From the NCBI GenBank assembly GCA_033856535.1, contig JAWVEV010000176.1, positions 1 through 12,647 of the forward strand: a stretch of DNA of 12,647 bases, read 5' to 3'. The notes under the pieces were generated by a model. The model had not been told where the DNA came from. It saw only the letters and a program-made list of their open reading frames with translations, and made no database searches. This document shows, piece by piece, positions 6,232-12,647 of this stretch; the stretch's first letter is position 1; every line of letters starts with the position of its first letter. The position numbers and the translations under genes were made by a program. This DNA is from JAWVEV01 sp033856535 (lineage in GTDB: Bacteria; Actinomycetota; Thermoleophilia; Miltoncostaeales; Miltoncostaeaceae).

Positions 6232-9200
6232 TCACCCGCCCCCGGCCGGGTCCCCGGGAGGCTCGTCGGCCTCCTCGGGCCCCTCGGCGCCGTCCTCGCC
6301 GATGATCATCAGCAGCTGCTTCGTGTCCACCTGCTCCCCGGCCTTGACCAGGATCTCGCCCACCGCGCCGGCCCGGTCGGCGAACACCCCGGTCTCCATC
6401 TTCATGGCCTCGATCGAGAGCAGGCGGTCGCCCTTGGCGACCTTCTCGCCGATCCGGACCGACAGGCTCACCACCAGGCCCGGCATCGGCGCCGGCACGT
6501 GCGAGGGGTCCCCCTCGTCGGCGGTGCGCTTGACCGCGCCGGAGGGCGCGAGGCTTCGGTCGGCGACCTTCACCTCGCGGGGCTGCCCGTTCAGCTCGAA
6601 GAAGATCGTCCGCTTGCCCTCCAAGTCGGCGTCGCCGACGGCCAGGAAGCGGATGATCAGCGTCTTGCCGCGCTCGATGTCGACGAAGAGCTCGTCGTCG
6701 CGGCGCATGCCGTAGAAGAAGGCCTCCGTCGGCACCACGCTGACGTCCCCGTGGATCCGCTGGTGATCCGCGAAGTCCAGGAAGACCTTCGGGTACATCA
6801 GGTAGCTCGCGAGCTCCCTGTCGCTGATCGAGCGGCGGACCTTCTTCTCGCCCTCCTCGCGCGCCGCCTTCAGATCGGTGTCCGGGAGCGCCTCGCCCGG
6901 GCGCACGGACAGCGGCGCCACGCCCTTCAGCACCTTGCGCTGCAGCGCCTCGGGGAAGCCGCCGTACGGCTGGCCCAGGTCGCCGTGGAAGAACTCGACC
7001 ACCGAGTCGGGGAACGCGATCTCGCGCTCGGGGTCGAGGATCTGCTCGGGCCGCAGGTCGTTGGTCACCATGTAGACCGCGAGGTCGCCGACGACCTTCG
7101 AGGTCGGCGTGACCTTCACGATGTCGCCGAACATCCGGTTCACGTCCGCGTAGGCGCGCGCGACCTCGCGCCAGCGGCTCTCGATCCCCAGCGCGCGCGC
7201 CTGCTGGCGCAGGTTCGTGTACTGGCCGCCGGGCATCTCGTGCTCGTAGACCTCGGCCGCGCCGGCGCGCATGTCGCTCTCGAACGCCGCATACGAGCCG
7301 CGCACGGCCTCCCAGTAGACCGCCAGCTGGGCCAGCGGCTCGCGGTCGAGCCCGGTGTCGCGCTCGCTCCCGCGCAGGGCCTCGACGATCGAGCCCAGGT
7401 TCGGCTGGGAGGTGAGGCCGCTCATCGGGTCCATGGCCGCGTCGACCGCGTCCACCCCGGCCTCGGCCGCGGCCAGGACGCTCGCCGCCGCGATGCCGCT
7501 GGTGTCGTGGGTGTGGAAGTGGATCGGCAGGCCCACCTCGTCGCGCAGCGCCCTGATCAGGATCCGCGCGGCCTCGGGCTTCACGAGCCCGGCCATGTCC
7601 TTGATCGCGAGGATGTGCGCGCCGGCGTCCTCGAGCTGCCGGGCCAGGCGCACGTAGTAGCCGAGGTCGTACTTCGTGCGACTCGGGTCGGTGAGGTCGC
7701 CCGTGTAGCAGATGGCCGCCTCGCAGAGCTTCCCGCTCTCCAGCACCGCGTCCATCGCCACGCGCATGTTGTCGACCCAGTTGAGCGAGTCGAAGACCCG
7801 GAAGAGGTCGACGCCGCCCTCGGCCGCCTGGGCGACGAAGTAGCGCACCACGTTGTCCGGGTAGTTCGTGTAGCCGACCGCGTTCGAGGCCCGCAGGAGC
7901 ATCTGCAGGAGGATGTTCGGCACCCGCTCACGGAGCCGCGCGAGGCGGTCCCAGGGATCCTCCTTGAGGAAGCGCATGGCCACGTCGAAGGTGGCGCCGC
8001 CCCAGACCTCGAGCGAGAGCATCCCGGAGAGCAGCCGGGCGTACGCGCGCGCCGGCGCGACCAGGTCGTGGGTGCGAAAGCGCGTGGCCAGGAGCGACTG
8101 GTGGGCGTCGCGGAAGGTCGTGTCCGTGAGGAGGAGGCGCTTCTCCTCGCGCATCCAGCGCGCGAAGCCCTCCGGGCCGAGCTCGTCCAGCTTGTCCTTG
8201 GTCCCCGATGGCTCGCCGCCGGGGCGGGGGTTCACGTCCGGGAGCTGGCGGACGAGGGCGCTCTCCGGACGGGGCCGTCCCTTCACCTCCGGGTTCCCGT
8301 TCACGATCACGTCGCCCACGAACTGCAGCAGCCGGGTGGCCCGGTCGCGGCGCGGCGTGAAGTGGAAGAGCTCCGGCGTCTCGTCGACGAAGCGGGTCGT
8401 GTACTCGCCCGAGCGGAAGCCGCGGTGGTTGATGAGCGCCTCGAGGAACGCCAGGTTGGTCTTCACGCCGCGGATCCGGAACTCGCGGAGCGCCCGGTCC
8501 ATCCGGGCGATCGCCTCCTCGTGGGTCGGCGCCCAGGCGGTCACCTTCTCGAGCAGCGAGTCGTAGAACGGGGTGATGACCGCCGAGGAGTAGGCGGTGC
8601 CGCCGTCCAGGCGGATGCCGAAGCCGGTCGCCCCGCGGTACGCGCTGATGCGCCCGTAGTCCGGGATGAACTGGTTCTGCGGGTCCTCGGTGGTGATGCG
8701 GCACTGGAGGGCGGTGCCGTTCACCCGGATCTGGTCCTGGGTGGGCACCCCGCTCTCGGGCGTGCCGAGCCGGGCGCCGCCGGCGATCCGGATCTGCGCC
8801 TTGACGATGTCGATGCCCGTGACCTGCTCGGTCACGGTGTGCTCCACCTGGATCCGCGGGTTGACCTCGATGAAGTAGAAGCGGCCCGAGTCGGCGTCGA
8901 CCAGGAACTCGACCGTGCCGGCGTTCTGGTAGCGGGCGGCCGAGGCGAGGCGGACGGCCGCCTGGCAGAGCTCCCCCCGCCGGACCGGGTCGAGGCGCGG
9001 CGAGGGCGCCATCTCGATCACCTTCTGGTGGCGCCGCTGGACCGTGCAGTCGCGCTCGAACAGGTGCACCACGTTCCCGTGGGCGTCGGCCAGGATCTGC
9101 ACCTCGATGTGCCAGGCGCGCTCGACGAGCTTCTCCAGGAAGACCTCGTCGTTGCCGAAGGCCGCCCGCGCCTCGCGCCGGCCGGCCGCCACCGCCTCGG

Positions 9201-9744
9201 CCAGGTCGCCCGGGTCGCGCACCATGCGCATGCCGCGCCCGCCGCCGCCCCAGCTGGCCTTCACCATCACCGGGAAGCCGATCCCTTCCGCCAGGCGGGC
9301 GACCTCGGCGGGATCGTCCGGCAGCGCGCCCGTGGCGGGCATGACCGGCACGCCGGCCTCCTCGGCCAGCCGGCGGGCCTGGACCTTGTTCCCCAGCCGG
9401 TCCATCACCAGGACCGGCGGGCCGATCCAGACGATCCCCTCGCGCACGCAGGCGTCGGCGAAGTCGGGGTTCTCCGCCAGGAACCCGTAGCCGGGGTGGA
9501 TCGCGTCCACGCCGGCGTCGCGGGCGACCCGGATGATCTCCTCGATGCCGAGGTAGGCCCGGACCGGCTCCGCCCCGCGGCCCACCTGATACGCCTCGTC
9601 GGCCTTGAACCGGTGCAGCGAGAAGCGGTCCTCGCGCGAGTAGATCGCGACGGTCTGCAGGCCCAGCTCGGTTGCGGCGCGGAAGACCCGGGTGGCGATC
9701 TCGGACCGATTGGCCGCCATCACCTTGCGGATGCGCTTGGGCAT
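6232..9744 (-). CDS. pyc: Pyruvate carboxylase
   Basis: Biotin enzyme that carboxylates pyruvate to oxaloacetate (anaplerosis). At 1170 aa it is the full single-chain form. The biotin carboxylase domain (about 1-460) has the ATP-grasp glycine loop KASWGGGGRGM (162-172) and EVNPRIQVEHTVTE (293-306). The carboxyltransferase domain (about 535-820) begins LLTDTTFRDAHQSL, with metal ligands D541, K715 (the lysine carbamylated in the family), H744 and H746. A PC-specific tetramerisation region follows. The biotinyl domain (about 1080-1150) has EAMKM, with K1115 as biotin site, then an acidic tail. The ATG shares one base with the dapB stop (TGATG), so translation is coupled. Oxaloacetate feeds aspartate, the precursor of the DapA/DapB pathway. 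Confidence 0.98.
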   Translation of the reverse strand: MPKRIRKVMAANRSEIATRVFRAATELGLQTVAIYSREDRFSLHRFKADEAYQVGRGAEPVRAYLGIEEIIRVARDAGVDAIHPGYGFLAENPDFADACVREGIVWIGPPVLVMDRLGNKVQARRLAEEAGVPVMPATGALPDDPAEVARLAEGIGFPVMVKASWGGGGRGMRMVRDPGDLAEAVAAGRREARAAFGNDEVFLEKLVERAWHIEVQILADAHGNVVHLFERDCTVQRRHQKVIEMAPSPRLDPVRRGELCQAAVRLASAARYQNAGTVEFLVDADSGRFYFIEVNPRIQVEHTVTEQVTGIDIVKAQIRIAGGARLGTPESGVPTQDQIRVNGTALQCRITTEDPQNQFIPDYGRISAYRGATGFGIRLDGGTAYSSAVITPFYDSLLEKVTAWAPTHEEAIARMDRALREFRIRGVKTNLAFLEALINHRGFRSGEYTTRFVDETPELFHFTPRRDRATRLLQFVGDVIVNGNPEVKGRPRPESALVRQLPDVNPRPGGEPSGTKDKLDELGPEGFARWMREEKRLLLTDTTFRDAHQSLLATRFRTHDLVAPARAYARLLSGMLSLEVWGGATFDVAMRFLKEDPWDRLARLRERVPNILLQMLLRASNAVGYTNYPDNVVRYFVAQAAEGGVDLFRVFDSLNWVDNMRVAMDAVLESGKLCEAAICYTGDLTDPSRTKYDLGYYVRLARQLEDAGAHILAIKDMAGLVKPEAARILIRALRDEVGLPIHFHTHDTSGIAAASVLAAAEAGVDAVDAAMDPMSGLTSQPNLGSIVEALRGSERDTGLDREPLAQLAVYWEAVRGSYAAFESDMRAGAAEVYEHEMPGGQYTNLRQQARALGIESRWREVARAYADVNRMFGDIVKVTPTSKVVGDLAVYMVTNDLRPEQILDPEREIAFPDSVVEFFHGDLGQPYGGFPEALQRKVLKGVAPLSVRPGEALPDTDLKAAREEGEKKVRRSISDRELASYLMYPKVFLDFADHQRIHGDVSVVPTEAFFYGMRRDDELFVDIERGKTLIIRFLAVGDADLEGKRTIFFELNGQPREVKVADRSLAPSGAVKRTADEGDPSHVPAPMPGLVVSLSVRIGEKVAKGDRLLSIEAMKMETGVFADRAGAVGEILVKAGEQVDTKQLLMIIGEDGAEGPEEADEPPGDPAGGG

Positions 9745-10445
9745 CAGTCCCCGGGTGAGTTCCCGAAGAGCAGCGCCTCCAAGCCGAGGGTGAGGCCCGG
9801 TCGGCCGCCGATCTCCCGCACGGCGCGGACGACGCCCGGCATGAAGCTCTCGCGCGCGAGCGAGTCGTGCCGGATCGTGAGGGTCTCCCCCAACCCACCC
9901 AGGATGACCTCCTGGTGGGCCACGAGGCCGGGCAGCCGGACCGAGTGGATCGGCACGTCGCCGCCCATCAGCCGCGCCGTCCGCGCCGCGGTGCCCGACG
10001 GGGCGTCGAGCTTGCGGTCGTGGTGCAGCTCGATGATCTCCGCCTTGGGCATGTGCCGGGCGGCCTCCGCGGCGAAGCGCATCATCAGGATCGCCCCGAT
10101 CGCGAAGTTGGGCGCGATGAGCAGGTTGGCCGGGCCGGCCTCGGCCGCGGCGCGAAGCTCGTCGACCTGATCGTCGGTGAGGCCGGTGGTCCCCACCACC
10201 GCGTGCACGCCGGCCGCAAGGGCCGCACGGGCGTTCCCGAAGACGACCGCCGGCTGGGTGAAGTCCACCAGCACGTCGGCCGGAGTGGCGGCCAGCGCCT
10301 CCTCCAGGGTGGCGTGGGAGCCCGGCTCCCCGGCGAGCGCGGGGTCGGCGCGGGCGACGACCTCCATGTCCGCCTCGGCGCCCACGGCGGCCACGACGGC
10401 CTGTCCCATCCGGCCGGCCGCGCCGGCGACCACGACCCGCAGCAT
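9744..10445 (-). CDS. dapB: 4-hydroxy-tetrahydrodipicolinate reductase
   Basis: Reduces the DapA product with NAD(P)H in lysine/diaminopimelate synthesis. The N-terminal Rossmann motif is GAAGRMG (8-14), the VVGTTG loop is at 83-88, and the catalytic signature ELHHDRKLDAPSGTA (139-153) has the H141-H142 pair, K145 and the substrate-binding SGT. At 233 aa it is at the short end of the family, with compact surface loops, but it looks complete. The ATG lies 6 nt after a TAGTCT hexamer with no Shine-Dalgarno, consistent with leaderless transcription. It is the first gene of a two-gene unit with pyc, to which it is joined by a TGATG overlap, and it diverges from the persulfide dioxygenase gene. 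Confidence 0.97.
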   Translation of the reverse strand: MLRVVVAGAAGRMGQAVVAAVGAEADMEVVARADPALAGEPGSHATLEEALAATPADVLVDFTQPAVVFGNARAALAAGVHAVVGTTGLTDDQVDELRAAAEAGPANLLIAPNFAIGAILMMRFAAEAARHMPKAEIIELHHDRKLDAPSGTAARTARLMGGDVPIHSVRLPGLVAHQEVILGGLGETLTIRHDSLARESFMPGVVRAVREIGGRPGLTLGLEALLFGNSPGD

Positions 10446-10451
10446 CGCCGG

Positions 10452-10457
10452 AGACTA
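10452..10457 (-). promoter_or_regulatory. -10 element of dapB-pyc, leaderless type
   Basis: TAGTCT reads toward dapB, then CCGGCG and the ATG. The 6-nt gap equals that at dapA. No -35-like hexamer is seen at 16-18 nt, and there is no Shine-Dalgarno before the ATG. Confidence 0.65.
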
Positions 10458-10484
10458 CTCGATCGAACCGGGGCCCCCGGGATA

Positions 10485-10508
10485 TTGCATTTCCTTATGA
10501 GTCGCATT
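10485..10508 (+). repeat. Direct repeat in the promoter, possible operator
   Basis: TTGCATT (10485-10491) and TCGCATT (10502-10508) differ at one base and start 17 nt apart. The first copy overlaps the -35 and the second reaches the first base of the -10. They could be half-sites for a regulator or just a by-product of the promoter sequence. Confidence 0.35.
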
Positions 10509-10513
10509 AGCGT
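10485..10513 (+). promoter_or_regulatory. Promoter of the persulfide dioxygenase operon
   Basis: A -35-like TTGCAT (10485-10490), a 17-nt spacer and a -10 TAGCGT (10508-10513) end 8 nt before the ATG at 10522. The bases between (TTCTTCTC) are all pyrimidine, so no Shine-Dalgarno exists and the message is probably leaderless or nearly so. This stretch (about 10481-10521) is unusually AT-rich for the window. Confidence 0.65.
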
Positions 10514-10521
10514 TTCTTCTC

Positions 10522-11922
10522 ATGATGCTCCGTCAGATCCTCAACGAGGACCTCGCCTGCGCCTCCTATCTGGTGGCCGACGGCGGGGTCGCCGCAGTCG
10601 TCGATCCGCAGTGGGACGTGCGCGAGTACCTGCGCATCGCCCGGTTCCACCGGCTGCGCATCGCCCACGTCGTGGACACCCACGTCCACGCCGACCACCT
10701 GTCCGGCCGCGCCCGCCTGGCGGCCGCGACCGGCGCCGCGGTCCACCTTCCCGCCGGCTCCGGCTCGGCCGACCCCCACGCGCCGCTGCGCGAGGGCGAC
10801 GTCATCGCCCTCGGCGGCGTGGAGCTCCGCGCGCTGGCCACCCCCGGGCACCGCCCGGAGCACATCGCGCTGCTGGTGTCCGACCGGGGGCGGCCCTTCG
10901 CCCTCCTGGCCGGCGACTCCCTGCAGATCGGCGACGCCGCCCGCCCCGACCTCGCCACCGACGCCGTCGACGGCGCCCGAGCGCTGTGGGCGTCCCTCCG
11001 CCGGCTGGACGAGCTCGGCGACGACATCGAGCTCTGGCCCGGCCACGTCGGCGGGTCGCTGTGCGGGGGATCGGCCCTCAGCGGCCGCACCGTCTCCACG
11101 CTCGGCAACGAGCGGCGCAGCAATCGCGTCCTCGGCCTGCCCGACGTCGAGACCTTCGTCGGCGCCCTCACCGAGCGGCTCCCGCCGCGCCCGCCCACCG
11201 CGACCCGGCTGGTGCGCCTGAACCGCGACCCGCCACACGGCTCGGGCGGCCGGCGCCCCCGGCTCGACGCCCGCACCGTGCAGCGCCTGCTCGACGACGG
11301 CGCGATCCTCGTCGACGGCCGCCCCGGCGAGGACTTCGACCGCGCCCATCCCCCCGGCGCGGTGAGCCTCGACGCGGGCCGGCCCGGCGCGGGCACCCGC
11401 GCGGGCCGCGCCCTCGATCCCGAGGTGCCGCTCGTGATGAGCGCCGAGTCGGACGAGGCTGCGGAGCGCCTGGCGACCGCGCTCGAGGCCGTCGGCTTCG
11501 CCGGGGTGCTCGGCATCCTCGAGGGCGGCCTGGAGGGCTGGCTGGCCGCCGGGCTGCCCGGCGCGGCGATCGAGAGCGTCTCGGTCGAGGACCTCGCCGG
11601 CGAGCTCCGCCGCGGCGAGGCCACCCTGGTCGACGTCCGCGAGGCGGACGAATGGACCCGGGGGCACGTCGAGGGCTCGGTGTCCCTGCCGCTGAGCGCG
11701 ATGGGGATGCTGCCCTGGCTCGAGCTCGAGGACGGCGGGCGGCCCGTGGTGGCCTGCTCGACCGGCCTGCGCAGCGGCCTCGCCGCCAGCCTGCTGGCCC
11801 GCGCCGGCCGGCACGAGGTCCGCCGCATCCCCGCGGGCGGCGTCCCGGACCTCGCCTCACACGGCATCGCGCTGGTCGCCGGCGAGGAGCCGTCGGCCTC
11901 CCGGCGGCACCTCGCCGCCTGA
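10522..11922 (+). CDS. Persulfide dioxygenase-rhodanese fusion (ETHE1/CstB-like)
   Basis: Predicted to oxidise low-molecular-weight persulfides to sulfite and pass sulfane sulfur to acceptors such as sulfite. It is 466 aa. The metallo-beta-lactamase domain (1-235) has THVHADHLSG (H54, H56, D58, H59), TPGHRPEH (H110), GDSLQIGDAARPDL (D132) and WPGHVGGS (H175), then STLGNERRSN, the ETHE1-like signature set for a mononuclear iron site. A first rhodanese-like domain (about 248-346) has no Cys in its active loop (VMSAESDEAAE). The second (about 352-455) has the canonical loop ACSTGLRSG with C412. This architecture, including an inactive middle domain, matches staphylococcal CstB. ATGs at 10522 and 10525 are adjacent. 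It is the first gene of a three-gene operon. Confidence 0.93.
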   Translation: MMLRQILNEDLACASYLVADGGVAAVVDPQWDVREYLRIARFHRLRIAHVVDTHVHADHLSGRARLAAATGAAVHLPAGSGSADPHAPLREGDVIALGGVELRALATPGHRPEHIALLVSDRGRPFALLAGDSLQIGDAARPDLATDAVDGARALWASLRRLDELGDDIELWPGHVGGSLCGGSALSGRTVSTLGNERRSNRVLGLPDVETFVGALTERLPPRPPTATRLVRLNRDPPHGSGGRRPRLDARTVQRLLDDGAILVDGRPGEDFDRAHPPGAVSLDAGRPGAGTRAGRALDPEVPLVMSAESDEAAERLATALEAVGFAGVLGILEGGLEGWLAAGLPGAAIESVSVEDLAGELRRGEATLVDVREADEWTRGHVEGSVSLPLSAMGMLPWLELEDGGRPVVACSTGLRSGLAASLLARAGRHEVRRIPAGGVPDLASHGIALVAGEEPSASRRHLAA

Positions 11923-11947
11923 GTCACCCACCGCACATCGCACCCCC

Positions 11948-11953
11948 AGGAGG
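11948..11953 (+). promoter_or_regulatory. Strong Shine-Dalgarno of the carbonic anhydrase gene
   Basis: AGGAGG lies 4 nt before the ATG at 11958. This fixes the start and contrasts with the operon's first gene, which has no Shine-Dalgarno. Confidence 0.9.
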
Positions 11954-11957
11954 ACAC

Positions 11958-12446
11958 ATGAGCGTCACCGACGCGCTGCTCGAGAACGCCGCCGGCTACA
12001 AGGCCGGCTTCGACAAGGGCGACCTGCCCCTGCCGCCCGCCCGGAAGGTCGCCGTGGTCGCCTGCATGGACGCCCGCCTGAACCCCTACGGGATCCTCGG
12101 GCTGTCCGAGGGCGACGCCCACGTCATCCGCAACGCCGGCGGCGTCGTCACCGACGACGCGATCCGCTCGCTGGCGATCAGCCAGCGACTGCTCGGCACC
12201 GAGGAGATCATCCTCATCCACCACACCGACTGCGGCATGGTCACGTTCTCGGACGATGACTTCCGCACCTCGATCGAGGCCGACACGGGCGTGCGCCCGC
12301 CGTGGGCCGCCGAGACCTTCCCGGACGCCGCCGGCGACGTCCGCCAGGGCATCGCCCGCATCCAGGCGAGCCCGTTCATCCCCAGGAAGACCAACGTGCG
12401 CGGCTTCGTCTACGACGTCAGGTCGGGCGCACTCGACGAGGTCTGA
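11958..12446 (+). CDS. Small beta-carbonic anhydrase (Rv1284-like)
   Basis: Zinc enzyme interconverting CO2 and bicarbonate. It is 162 aa, the short single-domain form, and very similar in pattern to M. tuberculosis Rv1284. Zinc ligands are C36 (ACMDAR), H89 and C92 (HHTDCGM), with the D38/R40 dyad in CMDAR. HVIRNAGG (55-62) and RSLAISQRLLGT (70-81) are family signatures. Carbonyl sulfide hydrolase of Thiobacillus thioparus belongs to the same beta-CA branch, so COS hydrolysis is an alternative or extra activity that sequence alone cannot decide. The start is set by an AGGAGG, 35 nt after the persulfide dioxygenase stop, and the next gene begins 1 nt after its TGA. The operon context points to sulfur or CO2/bicarbonate-linked metabolism. 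Confidence 0.95.
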   Translation: MSVTDALLENAAGYKAGFDKGDLPLPPARKVAVVACMDARLNPYGILGLSEGDAHVIRNAGGVVTDDAIRSLAISQRLLGTEEIILIHHTDCGMVTFSDDDFRTSIEADTGVRPPWAAETFPDAAGDVRQGIARIQASPFIPRKTNVRGFVYDVRSGALDEV

Positions 12447-12447
12447 G

Positions 12448-12647
12448 GTGGCGGCACCCGGCCGCAGCGCCCGTGGCCGGGTGGCCGTCGTCGGCGGCGG
12501 CGCCGCCGGAGCGCTGGCGGCGGTCCACCTTCTGGCCGCCGGCGCCCCCGACGTGGTGGTGGTCGACCCGGCCCCCCACGTCGGGCCGGGCGTCGCCTAC
12601 GGCCCGACGGCCCGGGACACGCTGCTGAACGTGCCCGCGGGCCGGCT
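12448..12647 (+). CDS. FAD/NAD(P)-binding protein, 5' part only
   Basis: The open frame is cut by the right edge after 66 codons. The N-terminus has a dinucleotide-binding fold, RVAVVGGGAAGALAAVHLL (GxGxxG), followed by VVVVDPAPHVGPGVAYGP and LLNVPAG. The GVAY and LLNVPAG pairing is typical of the NAD_binding_9 (PF13454) group of flavoproteins. The exact reaction is unknown, and this is not a recognisable sulfide:quinone reductase signature. The GTG lies 1 nt after the carbonic anhydrase stop with GAGG 6 nt upstream. A GTG at codon 11 is a less likely start. Tight spacing makes it the third cistron of the persulfide dioxygenase operon. Confidence 0.85.
   Translation, partial: MAAPGRSARGRVAVVGGGAAGALAAVHLLAAGAPDVVVVDPAPHVGPGVAYGPTARDTLLNVPAGR

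Noticed and set aside
6499..10170. 1223-codon open frame antisense to pyc and dapB
   Set aside because: It mirrors the pyc and dapB codons, has low-complexity composition and no recognisable domain. The opposite strand holds two certain enzymes.
10471..10481. GGGCCCCCGGG cluster as a terminator between dapB and the persulfide dioxygenase gene
   Set aside because: The two genes diverge from here, so no terminator is needed, and the stem is short and lacks a T-run.
9867..11957. Apparent long N-terminal extension of the carbonic anhydrase
   Set aside because: The frame happens to be open upstream, through dapB antisense and the persulfide dioxygenase in another frame. The carbonic anhydrase itself starts at 11958 after a perfect AGGAGG, and its length then fits the family.
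322..12647. tRNA genes, CRISPR arrays, insertion sequences, toxin-antitoxin or defence genes
   Set aside because: I saw no tRNA acceptor or T-loop signatures, no spaced repeats, no transposase motifs and no terminal inverted repeats. Genes are packed with core-metabolism neighbours.

Overview
This is a very GC-rich chromosomal window, with third codon positions almost all G or C and many GTG starts. It most likely comes from an actinobacterium. RNase J directly downstream of dapA, with dapB nearby, resembles the actinobacterial dapB/thyX/dapA/rnj/ftsK neighbourhood. The proteins have a Thermoleophilia-like flavour, but that lineage call is inference. No tRNA, rRNA, CRISPR array, insertion sequence or phage gene is visible. 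It looks like core chromosome with some lineage-specific genes.

Layout: (1) positions 1-321 hold no complete gene. The stretch is packed with GC-rich inverted repeats and has a possible minus-strand ORF start (Shine-Dalgarno plus ATG) running off the left edge. (2) 322-2896, minus strand: dapA then rnj (RNase J). (3) 2897-2961: compact divergent promoter region. (4) 2962-3585, plus strand: a PF06475-type putative glycolipid-binding protein. Its stop codon overlaps the stop of the converging minus-strand operon. (5) 3582-6200, minus strand: a tightly packed four-gene unit read in the order cupin, unknown 197-aa protein, geranylgeranyl-reductase-like flavoprotein, LssY_C-like protein. (6) 6232-10445, minus strand: dapB then pyc (pyruvate carboxylase), joined by a TGATG stop/start overlap. 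(7) 10446-10521: a short divergent promoter region, AT-rich for this genome. (8) 10522-12647, plus strand: a persulfide dioxygenase fused to two rhodanese domains, a small Rv1284-like beta-carbonic anhydrase, and the start of an FAD/NAD(P)-binding protein cut by the right edge.

How the genes may work together: Pyc makes oxaloacetate, the precursor of aspartate, which feeds the lysine/diaminopimelate pathway served by DapA and DapB. Coupling dapB to pyc is therefore metabolically sensible. The right-hand operon pairs sulfane-sulfur oxidation and transfer with a beta-carbonic anhydrase of the clade that also contains carbonyl sulfide hydrolase, so a small sulfur or one-carbon gas module is possible. 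The minus-strand four-gene unit has lipid-flavoured members, and a glycolipid-binding-type gene faces it, but its function is not known.

The most striking regulatory observation concerns promoters. dapA, the PF06475 gene and dapB each have a TANNNT hexamer ending exactly 6 nt before the start codon. The persulfide dioxygenase has a TTGCAT/17 nt/TAGCGT promoter ending 8 nt before its ATG, with only pyrimidines where a ribosome-binding site should be. This is the geometry of leaderless mRNAs. The internal cistron (carbonic anhydrase) instead has a textbook AGGAGG.
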